Positions 18,272 to 26,520 of a stretch of DNA of 64,000 bases are shown here, in pieces (within the stretch, counting starts at the first letter, position 1; each line of letters begins with the position of its first letter). The DNA lies in NCBI RefSeq assembly GCF_002931075.1, contig NZ_PSTQ01000001.1, forward strand, positions 372,001 to 436,000, given 5' to 3'. The notes below the pieces were generated by a model. The model was not told the origin of the DNA, did no database searches, and saw nothing but the letters and a program-made list of their open reading frames with translations. Position numbers and translations under genes: made by a program. The DNA comes from Pseudoclavibacter sp. AY1F1 (GTDB lineage Bacteria > Actinomycetota > Actinomycetes > Actinomycetales > Microbacteriaceae).

Positions 18272-18609
18272 CGATCACGTTTCCAACGCAGGGCAAAGAC
18301 CAACCGGAAAGTCGGTCGTTATTAGATAGCGACACGCTCCCGTGGTCAGTGCTTCTCAATATGAGCGCTGATTCTTCTCCGAGATTGAAGCCCGGTGGGG
18401 CGTGAGATAGCTTGCAGGAGGGGTTGCGGCTTCGTCCGGAAGGGCCACGCTTGGTGGTAGAGAACATGCGTTCGTGCCGACATGCAATGCCGTAATGACC
18501 TGGGATCTCCGACCGATGGCAGTCTGCCGATAATCACTCACGGGCTCGTTCAAGTGGACTGCCGTGGTCTATTCGCGATCCCAAATCAGCGACAGAGGAA
18601 GAGCACACA
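18272..18609. other. Intergenic region between AraC A and exported protein A
   Basis: 338 bp without a protein-like frame. Long enough for an operator and leader of the exported-protein gene, which has GAGGAA 9 nt before its TTG. No clear -35/-10 pair was identified. Confidence 0.4.
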
Positions 18610-19239
18610 TTGACAAAGAACACTTCTGAGAACCACGACGCTCCTGGGGACACCACGCGTCGGCGTGTCCTGCAGACGGCGGCATGGACGGTGCCGGTCA
18701 TCGCTATGACCACCGCCGCTCCAGCATTCGCGGCATCGCCGCCGCGGGTCTTCGCAATCGAGTCTGCCTTCGGGCTCGGCTGGTACCCGACCACGCAGGG
18801 CCAGACCGCAAACGGCGCGCTCCAGTACGACGCGAAGAGTCCGGGCCAGTACCTTCGGGTCACTGGCACGCAGGCCGGTGACGTGCTGTCGAATATCTAT
18901 TACGAGGTGCTCATCTCCACGGGTTGGCCGGCTGTGACGTTCACGCCGATTCCCGGCTCGAACACGGCGTGGTCCACACTCGCGAACACGGGCACGACGA
19001 CGGTCGTTGGTGGTGTCACGTACCGCGTCTATCGCTCGAACTACAGCGGCACCGTAACCGCGACCGGGACGACGACTAACATCCCCGTCGACTTCTTCTT
19101 CCGGTCCTCGGGGCCGTACTACGCGAACCAGACTGGGCAGACGCGTCGATACGTGACGGTCAACAGCCAGCCGGTCGAGCTCATCAGGAACCCGGCCAGC
19201 ATCAACAACACGAACGTCGTGAACTACCCCACTCCGTAG
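18610..19239 (+). CDS. Twin-arginine-exported beta-rich protein A
   Basis: 209 aa. Twin-arginine signal: RRRVLQ at 17-22, hydrophobic TAAWTVPVIAMTTAAPAFA, cleavage about residue 41-42. The mature ~168 residues are rich in Thr, Asn, Tyr and Gly with alternating hydrophobic strands (ILIS-TGWPAVTFTPI, GGVTYRVYRSNYSG, IPVDFFFRSSG), as in surface or matrix proteins. No cysteine in the whole protein and no sortase or lipobox signal. TTG start at 18610 with GAGGAA upstream. Folded export through Tat and a cell-surface or secreted location are inferred. Confidence 0.75.
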   Translation: MTKNTSENHDAPGDTTRRRVLQTAAWTVPVIAMTTAAPAFAASPPRVFAIESAFGLGWYPTTQGQTANGALQYDAKSPGQYLRVTGTQAGDVLSNIYYEVLISTGWPAVTFTPIPGSNTAWSTLANTGTTTVVGGVTYRVYRSNYSGTVTATGTTTNIPVDFFFRSSGPYYANQTGQTRRYVTVNSQPVELIRNPASINNTNVVNYPTP

Positions 19240-19296
19240 CTCCTGGCGTCAACAGCCAGAGCGCTCGAGCAGATCCCGGATCTGTGAGACCAGAGA

Positions 19297-19327
19297 GGGG
19301 GCCAAGACTGCAGCAGTCTTGGCCCCC
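19297..19327. terminator. Bidirectional terminator
   Basis: Near-perfect stem GGGGGCCAAGACTGC / GCAGTCTTGGCCCCC between the convergent exported-protein genes A and B. Confidence 0.8.
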
Positions 19328-19358
19328 ATTCTCGGTTCCCGAGGTGCTGGTCGGGCGA

Positions 19359-20015
19359 CTACGAGCGGCAGCCGGCCGCGGAAATGCGGGGCAGTCCGAT
19401 CCGAATGTCGTCGTTCGTGCGATTGGGGTTGTTGGTCACACCCGGCACGAGGAAGACGATCGCGAACGTCACCGCGGCGTTACTGGGGGCCGTCCAGGTG
19501 AAGGAGTGGGTCTGCACGCCGCTGAGGTTGTTCGTCGGGCCGCCGGCGGTCGGCTTCGTGATGCCCGCCCACTGGGTTGTGCTGTTGATCCGCATGTTCA
19601 GGGTCTGCGAGTCGGTCAGCGCAGTGTTCGTGTTGGTGACGAACGTGAAAGTGTAGGCCGTCCCGCTGACCGGGACGAACACCGTCGACCACTGCACGGT
19701 CGTGGTGCCACCGGCAACGTTCCTGTCCTGCACGGACAGGAACGAGTTCGCGTTGTTCTCGGGCAGCGCGAGGTATGTCCCGCCGACGCGGTTGTTGTAG
19801 GTCGGATCGGGGTGCACTCGCAACTGACCGGTTGTGCTCGCCGTCCAGCTCGCCGCCGACGCAAACTGCGGGCACGGTGGGGACGCCGCTGCCATCGGGG
19901 CTGCGGTCGCGGCGGCTATCACGGGGATGGACCAAGCAGCGCCGGCCACGATCGTGCGTCGCTTCATCGATCCTGGCGCGTCGGCCTGGTTCGAGCTGTC
20001 GAGAGAATCCGACAT
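19359..20015 (-). CDS. Twin-arginine-exported beta-rich protein B
   Basis: 218 aa from ATG 20015 (AAAGGA 5 nt upstream; an in-frame ATG ten codons earlier lacks a site). Signal KRRTIVAGAAWSIPVIAAATAAP with Arg19-Arg20. The mature part is Thr/Asn-rich with beta pattern (QWSTVFVPVSGTAYTFTFV, TWTAPSNAAVTFAIVFLV). It has exactly two cysteines: Cys48 just after the signal and Cys216 three residues from the C-terminus. The signal aligns position by position with exported protein C. Divergent from AraC B, 637 bp away. Confidence 0.75.
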   Translation of the reverse strand: MSDSLDSSNQADAPGSMKRRTIVAGAAWSIPVIAAATAAPMAAASPPCPQFASAASWTASTTGQLRVHPDPTYNNRVGGTYLALPENNANSFLSVQDRNVAGGTTTVQWSTVFVPVSGTAYTFTFVTNTNTALTDSQTLNMRINSTTQWAGITKPTAGGPTNNLSGVQTHSFTWTAPSNAAVTFAIVFLVPGVTNNPNRTNDDIRIGLPRISAAGCRS

Positions 20016-20652
20016 GAGTTTCCTTTCATTGGCGAGCCCCTGCATTCCAACGGGAACTTCCTGCGGATACCGACCAGGTGCTTGTAGGTGGCTCTATGAA
20101 TTGCGCGCCGAGAATCAGACGTCGATCCGAACGGTATCTACTTCACGCGCTCTGCGCGCGCTCAGAGAAAGAACGGCGGAAGAAATGGCACGTGAGTATT
20201 CGCGACGGCTCCGCTCGATTTTCCCGTGGGTTCGGCGAGGTGCGGATGACGAGAACAAGCACGCAATCCTTTTGCGACGGATTGCATTCATTTCGCGTCA
20301 ATAGGGCTCTCGATATCTGAACCCGACGATTCGTGCGGCATGCTGACAAGCGCCGGTTGGTGGTGCGTTCTGGGGAGCCGCCTCTGCGCGGGGGTCTCGG
20401 GGGAGATCCGCGCACCACCCCGCTTGGCCGGGCTCTCGCGGAGTTACAGACCCCCTCTGTGGCTCCGCGGGAGTCCTCTCTCTCAATCGTGAAGCACGGA
20501 CTCGCGACTCTGTCGGTTCAGACCGAACGCCGGCCAGGGCCCTGCCGTTGCCTGCATCGCTGCTGACTCGTCTCGCCATCACTCCCGCGTGAACGCGAAC
20601 CGGCGTCACTGCCGCCGCTGGGACACATCGTTCGAATCGATCTGGAGGAACC
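20016..20652. other. Divergent intergenic region, exported protein B / AraC B
   Basis: 637 bp with no convincing gene on either strand; frames here are short or arginine-rich shadows. The half near protein B is AT-richer and probably holds the divergent promoters. The half near AraC B is GC-rich with short repeats of GGGGGTC/GACCCCC type. Confidence 0.4.
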
Positions 20653-21582
20653 ATGGAGCGCGTCGCTCGTGCCCACTACAACGAAGACAGCGGCTGGAGC
20701 CCCTTCCCTGGCTACCGGACGCAGCAGTTCAGAATTCGAGGCCCCCTGCCCCCTGGCATTGACAAGACACTCAGGGCTGGGGTCGACCTGCGTGCGCCCT
20801 CGGGTACCGCGACGATCGAGGCATCGCTGTTGCGCTTCGACCGGTACCTGGTCGTGCGGGGCGAAAGCTCGCCGATCGACCTGATCTGGAAGCGGGAGCG
20901 CACCTCTGCCCGAGAGCGCGCGCTCGCACTGTTCCTCGAGCAAGGGGCGCTGGAAGTGACCTCGAATCAACGAAAGCTCCGTCTTGAAGCATCGCAGATC
21001 GCGATCGTGCCACCGGGGGCCGGACCGGTCGTTCTCCACGCCGACGAGAAGATCGCCGGCGTCATCTTCTCCTTCGCAGCTGCAGAACTCGCGCCGCTGC
21101 AAACCCGGTGGTACCACTCCGACGGCGGGGTGGTGCGCGAGAGCGTGCTCGGGCTTCTGACTGCAGCCGCGAAAACGCCGGCGGTGGCAGACCTCCAATC
21201 CGCAACTTCACTACGGTCGTTGCTGCGCGCTGCGGCTCACTCGTTGCTCGTCGAATCCACGCATGTCGCCAACCTGCGCGACACCGACACGCTAGCGCTG
21301 GTCAGACTCATTGTGGAGAACCGGTTCCAGGTGCCGGGCTTCTCTGTCGACGGCATCGCCCGCGAGGCTGGCCTCACCCGCAGAGTCCTCGAGCGTCGCC
21401 TCCAGGCGGGTGGCGCGAGCGCAGCCGCGATCCTCCGCGAGCGACGCGTCGAGAACGCCGAAGCTCTCATGCGAGAACAGCCGGGACTGCCAGCTCGAGT
21501 GGTCGCGCTGCAAAGTGGATTCTCCTCACCCGTCACGTTGCGACGAGCGCTCGCCTCGCAGCGCACCAGCCGTGACACCTGA
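20653..21582 (+). CDS. AraC-family transcriptional regulator (module B)
   Basis: 309 aa. Sensor part: GWSPFPGYRTQQFRIRG, LRAGVDLRAPSGT, LEASQIAIVPPG. C-terminal HTH domain: FSVDGIAREAGLTRRVLERRL, then LPARVVALQSGFSSPVTLRRAL. Close paralogue of AraC C (shared FPGY, LPP-ID, LRAGVDL-AP-G, LIWKRER/FIWKRER, QLAIVPPG, VRQSVLGLL patterns over the whole length). ATG with GGAGGAAC-C upstream. Regulates the divergent exported-protein gene by inference from position. Confidence 0.82.
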   Translation: MERVARAHYNEDSGWSPFPGYRTQQFRIRGPLPPGIDKTLRAGVDLRAPSGTATIEASLLRFDRYLVVRGESSPIDLIWKRERTSARERALALFLEQGALEVTSNQRKLRLEASQIAIVPPGAGPVVLHADEKIAGVIFSFAAAELAPLQTRWYHSDGGVVRESVLGLLTAAAKTPAVADLQSATSLRSLLRAAAHSLLVESTHVANLRDTDTLALVRLIVENRFQVPGFSVDGIAREAGLTRRVLERRLQAGGASAAAILRERRVENAEALMREQPGLPARVVALQSGFSSPVTLRRALASQRTSRDT

Positions 21583-21628
21583 CCGTCGGATCTGTTCCGA
21601 AAGCAACGAGACAGAAGCCCGCACGCGT

Positions 21629-21668
21629 CAGAACCGCCCCGATGCGATACTTCGTCGGAGCGGTTCTG
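21629..21668. terminator. Bidirectional terminator
   Basis: 14-bp stem with one mismatch (CAGAACCGCCCCGA / TCGGAGCGGTTCTG) between convergent AraC B and exported protein C. Confidence 0.7.
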
Positions 21669-21705
21669 GCAAGACGCGGCATGTGCTTAGCGTCGGAGCC
21701 AAGGC

Positions 21706-22551
21706 CTAGCAGGCGATCTGCGCGGTGAATCTGATCGAGCTGATGGCGATGAAGTGCCATCCCTGATACCCGTTGTAGGACGTGTAGTCCATAGTGCTGC
21801 CGTTCGGGAAAGAGTCGAAGCGGAACTCGTCCTGGTACTGGGGCAGCCCAATCGGGTTCGTGGGGAAGAGGCCGCCGCTTCTGCGGAAGGGGTCAGCGAG
21901 CGTACCGGCCCCTGCTCCCTGATCGAGCGACGGCTCCGAAACGATCGACGCAGGTGCGACGCTGAAACCGACGGCGTCCCAGTAAGACGCGCGCCAGATC
22001 TGCCCTGCAACTGAGGTGACGTCGAAGATGTCGATCGCGACGTTCGTGGCAGAAATCGGAGCACCCGATGCGTCGAGAAACTCGAAGGTCAGCGTCTGGC
22101 TGTCTGTACCCGGGCCGATGGGTGTGGTGGTGCCTTCCTTGCGCTGGTTCAGTACGATCGCACCGGCCGGGCCAAACCCGGAGTAGGTGTAGTCGCCGCT
22201 GCCGTCTTCCGGATTGTCGCCGTTCCAGCCGGAGCCGTTCTGGCTGAAGTTGTACGACTGGCCATTCTGCGTCGTCGTCGTGCCAGGACTCAGCGCCGAT
22301 GTGATCCGCACGGTGTACGTGTCAGCTGTGTCGGGGCTCGTCGCGTTCAGCACTTTCACCGACCCCGTGTCCGAGTTCGTCACGAACACAGCGTCAAAGA
22401 CGGCCGTTGGGCAGGCTGAGGCTGCTGCGAGCGGCACGGCGGTGGCCACGGCCATCACGGGGATTGACCAGGCGGCTCCCGCGACGAGTGTGCGCCTGCC
22501 GACGATGGCCGGGGCGGTGCGTGGTGTCGGGTCCTGCGTGAGGTCTGACAT
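21706..22551 (-). CDS. Twin-arginine-exported beta-rich protein C
   Basis: 281 aa from ATG 22551 with AAAGGA upstream; the frame is open further but the extra N-terminus is not protein-like. Signal GRRTLVAGAAWSIPVMAVATAVP with Arg19-Arg20, as in protein B. Mature part: VTNSDTGSVKVLNATSPD, DSQTLTFEFLDASGAPI, NVAIDIFDVTSV, consistent with one or more beta-sandwich domains. Exactly two cysteines, Cys47 after the signal and Cys281 as the very last residue, as if a disulfide joined the two ends. Divergent from AraC C. Confidence 0.75.
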   Translation of the reverse strand: MSDLTQDPTPRTAPAIVGRRTLVAGAAWSIPVMAVATAVPLAAASACPTAVFDAVFVTNSDTGSVKVLNATSPDTADTYTVRITSALSPGTTTTQNGQSYNFSQNGSGWNGDNPEDGSGDYTYSGFGPAGAIVLNQRKEGTTTPIGPGTDSQTLTFEFLDASGAPISATNVAIDIFDVTSVAGQIWRASYWDAVGFSVAPASIVSEPSLDQGAGAGTLADPFRRSGGLFPTNPIGLPQYQDEFRFDSFPNGSTMDYTSYNGYQGWHFIAISSIRFTAQIAC

Positions 22552-22900
22552 ACGAGGTCCTTTCAAGGACGAGAACGAGCTCCGCTCTGGGCGCACTCGC
22601 GTGGGGTGGGGGAGGGGCGCTGCCCGTGCCAGCAATTGGCGCTGCACGTCAAAATTTGGGTCCGAAGTAAATCGTAGGGAGCCAGGAACACGCGAATGGG
22701 CTCTTGAGAAGAACTGGCGAGAAGGAAGAGCAGCACGACTGAAGGCGGCTGTGAGAATTGGAAGCAGGTCCGCGCTCGGACGATATCTGTGCAACTCTTC
22801 GGCTGAGTACCCGCGAACGTTGCCCGCCGCACGTGGGCGCGAGCATGCTCAGGTGTTGAGGTGTCCCCGTGCGCAGGATTCGATTGTCATAGGAGGGTCA
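22552..22900. other. Divergent intergenic region, exported protein C / AraC C
   Basis: 349 bp, no gene seen. The middle (about 22640-22720) is AT-richer than its surroundings and is the likely site of the divergent promoters and operator. Confidence 0.4.
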
Positions 22901-23848
22901 ATGGAGCAGAACGCGAACGTCAAGTACGACGAAGACCGAGGTTGGGGCTCGTTCCCGGGCTATCAAGCACACTCCTTCCGCCACAAAGGACGGCTGCCTC
23001 CCTCCATCGACACCGTGCTCAGAGCGGGCGTTGACCTGTTCGCTCCGACCGGATCCGTCACAACAGAGGTGACGATCCTCCGATTCGACCAGTACGTTGT
23101 CGCGCATTGGAGGTGCTCGCCTGTCGACTTCATTTGGAAGCGTGAGCGTTCCTGGTCCCACGGGCGTGGGTTGGCCGTCTTCCTCGAGCGTGGTTCGCTA
23201 CTGATCACCTCCGAAGATCGTCGAATAGAGCTTGAGGCGAAGCAACTGGCGATCGTGCCACCCGGCACCGAACGCGTCGTCATGCACGCGGATCGAGGCT
23301 TCGAAGTCACGCTCTTTTCGTTCGACGTGAGCGAGGTGGACTCCACGCGCTTGAGCTGGCACCATTCCGCTGGTGGCATCGTGCGGCAGAGTGTGCTCGG
23401 CCTTCTGGAAGCTGCCGCGAAGAGACCACAACCATCGAATCCGCAGTCATCGAGTTCTCTGCGCGCGCTCCTCAGGACTGCAGCCACTGCCCTGGTCGTC
23501 GAGTCGAGAGACATCGCAAGCCATCAGGACACGGACACATTCGCTCTCGTTCACCTGATCGTCGAGAACCGGTTCCATGACTCGAGCTTCTCCGTGGACG
23601 GGATCGCACGTGAAGCCGGTCTCTCTCGCAGGGCCCTCGAACGCCGACTGCGTGATTCCGGGGCGACTCCTGGCCGAATGCTTCGTGCCCGACGTGTGCA
23701 GAAGGCATTGGAGTTGAAGCGTGAGATGCCTGGTCTGCCCTCGAGCGAAGTCGCACTGCGCAGCGGTTTCGCAAGCTCCGTCACCATGAGGCGCGCCATC
23801 GCTGCTGAGACGTCCGAGCAGGAGACGAACCAGGAGGTCACACCATGA
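22901..23848 (+). CDS. AraC-family transcriptional regulator (module C)
   Basis: 315 aa. The ATG at 22901 has a perfect AGGAGG 4 nt upstream; the much longer open frame upstream overlaps the divergent gene and is ignored. Sensor part GWGSFPGYQAHSFRHKG ... LEAKQLAIVPPGTERVVMHAD; C-terminal HTH FSVDGIAREAGLSRRALERRL and LPSSEVALRSGFASSVTMRRAI. Paralogue of AraC B. The stop overlaps a well-spaced AGGAGG-ATG that opens only a four-codon frame, perhaps the stump of a lost downstream gene. Confidence 0.85.
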   Translation: MEQNANVKYDEDRGWGSFPGYQAHSFRHKGRLPPSIDTVLRAGVDLFAPTGSVTTEVTILRFDQYVVAHWRCSPVDFIWKRERSWSHGRGLAVFLERGSLLITSEDRRIELEAKQLAIVPPGTERVVMHADRGFEVTLFSFDVSEVDSTRLSWHHSAGGIVRQSVLGLLEAAAKRPQPSNPQSSSSLRALLRTAATALVVESRDIASHQDTDTFALVHLIVENRFHDSSFSVDGIAREAGLSRRALERRLRDSGATPGRMLRARRVQKALELKREMPGLPSSEVALRSGFASSVTMRRAIAAETSEQETNQEVTP

Positions 23849-23909
23849 CAGGGCGCTAAAGTCAGCTGTCTCTTGCGCACGCAGTTGTCGCGAGACCCGT
23901 CAGAATGCA

Positions 23910-24050
23910 TCAGATCTCGGCGTCGACGCCAGTCCTGCCTCGCACCGCCGTTTCGAGAACAGCACTCACAACGATGGTGACGATCAGAGAGAGGGCCAAG
24001 AGAAGAACAGCGCCGAGCAATCGCAGCCTCGGTTGGTCTTGCGGACGCAC
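23910..24050 (-). CDS. Small single-pass membrane protein
   Basis: 46 aa: short basic N-terminus (RPQDQPRLR), one strong membrane helix (LLGAVLLLALSLIVTIVVSAVL), polar tail. GTG start at 24050, 9 nt after the stop of the upstream gene on the same strand, with GGGAA between. Too small for any family call; the clean hydrophobic helix and tight spacing support it. Confidence 0.5.
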   Translation of the reverse strand: MRPQDQPRLRLLGAVLLLALSLIVTIVVSAVLETAVRGRTGVDAEI

Positions 24051-24056
24051 TTCCCT

Positions 24057-24416
24057 TCACGACGCCATCCAGCCACCCTGCGGCAGCACATCCGGCGGAC
24101 TGTTCAGGTAATTGTCTCGATGAGACCGGTACACGACACCGTCGACGACGACGCGCATCTCGCTGAGTCCACGCACTGGGAGCGTGGGGCTCTCATCCGG
24201 ATAGCACGGCGGGACTCTCGACCAGATGAGCCAGGAAACGCCATCTCGAGGTGCCGTCGCGAGCGGCATCCACGTGGTCTCGCGCGTGAGCTCCTGCTCG
24301 TCCATGCCCAGATACGTGATGAGCGCGCAGCGAGGCGCCAATGCCTCGAGGGCTTCGTCGGACGTGACGAGCTCAGCGACCACGATTTCGCCGCCTGGTT
24401 GGTGCGCTTCGAACAA
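24057..24416 (-). CDS. Hypothetical protein
   Basis: About 119 aa from a TTG at 24416; the frame is open up to 24542 but that part collides with the divergent gene. Sequence reads GGEIVVAELVTSDEALEAL ... VSWLIWSRVPPCYPDE ... MRVVVDGVVYRSHRDNYLNSPPD. No known domain. Start uncertain (a GTG at VVAELV is another option). Probably an operon with the small membrane protein downstream. Confidence 0.5.
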   Translation of the reverse strand: MFEAHQPGGEIVVAELVTSDEALEALAPRCALITYLGMDEQELTRETTWMPLATAPRDGVSWLIWSRVPPCYPDESPTLPVRGLSEMRVVVDGVVYRSHRDNYLNSPPDVLPQGGWMAS

Positions 24417-24484
24417 ACATTCAGTGTGGGAGGTGCCACCTACACTCTCGGGTGACTCGGTCGCCTCGAGGGGGTGCTCCCTTG

Positions 24485-25285
24485 ATGAGCGACGGCACGG
24501 GCCGCGATCCATCCAGCCTCGTGGCGCTGAATCCAGCACCATACGTTGGTGGTCTCGCTGCGGTTGCGGAGTTCACGTGCGACCAGGGCGGTGCTGAATG
24601 GCCGGATCAGCTTGTCGGTTACGACGCTGCGCTGAATATCCTCGGCGCGGTCGACCCGGCGGTCGAGACTGGTGGCCAGCGTGACATGGTCTGGAACCTC
24701 GCTTGGCAAGAAGCCCCCAACCTGTCCGCGTACGAAGCCAACCACAAAACCGGGCAAGCTACGTTCGATTGGGCCAGCCAATACCCCGGGGAAGCCAACT
24801 GCTGCGGCACCATGCGCCTGTCTGGGGTCATCGAATATGCCGAAGTCTCGGACTGGGACGGCATCAACGAGAGCGACATGAACTCAACAACGTTCGAGCT
24901 GCGACTTCGCATGCCCGAGCTCATTGAGGTGAGCGTCACCGCAGGGAAGTTCTTCACCGCGATCCAGACCGGTGATTGGATCACGGTCGAGTTCATGTCA
25001 CAAACGCCGGAGATCTACGCAGAGATTCGCGACCACGAAACGCCGAAGCGTTTGCTCACCCGTGACTGGGCCAACGAGAGCAGGGCGATCTGCCTACCTG
25101 CCGATCACGAGCTGCACAGCGAGTACGGGGCTTCGTTCTTCGCCGCGCACGACGCGCAGTACTACTGCTATCCGCAGGCAGAATTCTACGACGGCAAGCT
25201 GATTTGGCAGCCCAGCATCTACGTCGGCGGCGAGTCTGGTGATTGGACCGTGAACTGGATGACGCTGTACCTGGACGCAGGTTAG
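24485..25285 (+). CDS. Hypothetical acidic protein
   Basis: 266 aa, acidic, rich in Trp, Tyr and Asp (DWDGINESDMN, GDWITVEFMSQ, GESGDWTVNWMTLYLDAG). No signal peptide, no membrane helix, no recognised motif. The regular aromatic pattern suggests a beta-rich fold. Divergent from the preceding hypothetical gene. Lower GC than the core genes of this window. Confidence 0.6.
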   Translation: MSDGTGRDPSSLVALNPAPYVGGLAAVAEFTCDQGGAEWPDQLVGYDAALNILGAVDPAVETGGQRDMVWNLAWQEAPNLSAYEANHKTGQATFDWASQYPGEANCCGTMRLSGVIEYAEVSDWDGINESDMNSTTFELRLRMPELIEVSVTAGKFFTAIQTGDWITVEFMSQTPEIYAEIRDHETPKRLLTRDWANESRAICLPADHELHSEYGASFFAAHDAQYYCYPQAEFYDGKLIWQPSIYVGGESGDWTVNWMTLYLDAG

Positions 25286-25392
25286 GGAAGTAGTGCGCAT
25301 CGGTGCCCGCGACAATCCCCTTCGGTCAAGGGCGCGCGCTCGCGCGAAGGAACTGACGAAGAGTATCGGGCACGACGCCACGGAGGCACCTC

Positions 25393-25560
25393 ATGACATC
25401 CGACCAGGACGAGAGCTTCCAGCTCGCAGCCCACGCAACGCAGCGAATCGTCCACCAGTGCCGCGTTCACGTGGAACGGACGGTTGCTTGTCTTCCAACG
25501 TGGCTCACAAAGGTACGAAGAGAAGTGCGACCAGGAGAGCGCCGCGTCGCGCTGGTCTGA
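25393..25560 (+). CDS. Possible small ORF or gene remnant
   Basis: 55 codons behind an excellent GGAGG (6 nt spacing). A second frame immediately downstream (to 25675) also looks protein-like (AAFTWNGRLLVFQRGSQRYE) and runs into the terminator, so a frameshifted gene of about 90 codons is plausible. The rest of 25286-25864 holds no other gene. Confidence 0.3.
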   Translation: MTSDQDESFQLAAHATQRIVHQCRVHVERTVACLPTWLTKVRREVRPGERRVALV

Positions 25561-25622
25561 GCTTCGAGAACGCATTTCGTCCGTCGCGCACTTTCCGCCG
25601 CTCAGCACACGTATCCGAGAAA

Positions 25623-25672
25623 CCCTCCCGACGCAGCGTTTGTTGCTGCACGGGAGGGCTTTCTTCGTTTTG
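25623..25672 (+). terminator. Rho-independent terminator
   Basis: CCCTCCCG ... CGGGAGGG stem with an inner CAGC/GCTG pairing, followed by a T-rich run (CTTTCTTCGTTTT). Confidence 0.7.
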
Positions 25673-25864
25673 TAGCTCTGTCCTTGACGTGCGACGGGCC
25701 AAGCACCCTTGCGCTTCAGGCGCCGAGCGAGGTGGGGAGCTTCTTTGAAGGCACCGTGACGGCGAGCTTCGTCAGGTCCCTTCAGTAGACAAGCAATCCA
25801 TCCGAACCGGCAAGGATGAATCCCAAGGAACCTTGCCGCAGCCGCAGGCCCCACCCGCCCCATT

Positions 25865-26366
25865 CGAGTTGACCATCTCGCGGTCGAAACGTTCGAGAAC
25901 GCAATCCTCACTCATGGCGGGCCTCACATCGTCCACGCCCATTCCGGGGCTGCGATGCGCTCAACCTTGCTGCGCGACGCGCTCGCCGAGCATGATGTGA
26001 CCGTGCCGCACAACCTGCTTTATACCTCGAACGACAACCCGTTCTCCGAAGCCGGGTCCCGGACCATGAAGTACCGGTCGGGCTACCCGAAAGTGTTCGC
26101 CGATTCCGACTCGGCCCGCGCCTACATCGACGATTGCGTGTTCTGCTACGACACCGAGCACCGGCACTCATGGATCGCGCTGTTCACGCCCGAGCAGGTC
26201 CATGACGGCTCCTGACATCAGGGTCTGGGCAAGGCGTGACCACGCCCTCCAGGCATACCACAACAGGCATCCCGCGCGATTCCGCACACGACCACGCACC
26301 CCGAGGCCAGCCCACCAGGTCGGCATCAACCTCCCCGACGAACAGCTCACGACACCGTCAGAATGA
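25865..26366 (+). pseudogene. IS3-type transposase C-terminal fragment, frameshifted
   Basis: Reads RVDHLAVETFENAI ... AAMRSTLLRDALAEHDV ... TSNDNPFSEAG ... YDTEHRHSWIALFTPEQVHDG, the C-terminal half of an IS3-family DDE integrase core. The N-terminal half is missing. A TGA replaces Trp after EQVHDGS (26213-26215), and one extra base then shifts the frame; the true C-terminus (ARRDHALQAYHNRHPARF ... GINLPDEQL) continues to 26366. The second catalytic Asp is also changed (HAHS instead of HADN or HSDR). Dead remnant abutting the right repeat. Confidence 0.8.
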
Positions 26367-26419
26367 CACCCCACAGCTTGACAATCCTCGCCGAACGCCA
26401 ATCCGGGGTTCATTGCGGC

Positions 26420-26520
26420 CGGCTCGCGGGGCCTGTGGATAACTTCTGCGGGGATTTTCGCTTTTCGGCATGCTGTCGGCGTGAGCATCGCGGTAAGCAC
26501 CATCACTGATCGGATCCGTC
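26420..26520. repeat. 101-bp direct repeat, right copy (native-like cpaF 5' end)
   Basis: Matches 16332-16432 with one mismatch; here it runs straight into the rest of cpaF, so the promoter and start of cpaF are intact on this side. Confidence 0.95.

Larger units (their letters stand above)
16332..26520. mobile_element. 10.1-kb genomic island flanked by 101-bp direct repeats
   Basis: The segment between the repeats separates tRNA-Leu from cpaF. The right repeat rebuilds the promoter and start of cpaF, as integrative elements that target gene 5' ends usually do. Cargo: one orphan minus-strand gene at the left end, three AraC regulators, three twin-arginine-exported proteins, two or three unknown genes and a broken IS3-type transposase. 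No intact integrase is present, so it is either a decayed element or was acquired by recombination between short homologies. Intergenic spacing is far looser than in the flanking core genome. Confidence 0.75.

Noticed and set aside
20298-20654. Minus-strand 118-codon frame in the AraC B control region
   Set aside because: Arg/Pro/Ala-rich, no ribosome binding site, overlaps the promoter region.
22214-22900. Long upstream extension of the AraC C frame
   Set aside because: Overlaps the divergent exported-protein gene; the perfect AGGAGG and family N-terminus place the start at 22901.
24033-24455. Plus-strand frame antisense to the 24057-24416 gene
   Set aside because: Composition typical of a shadow frame; the minus-strand reading is more protein-like, though neither has a known domain.
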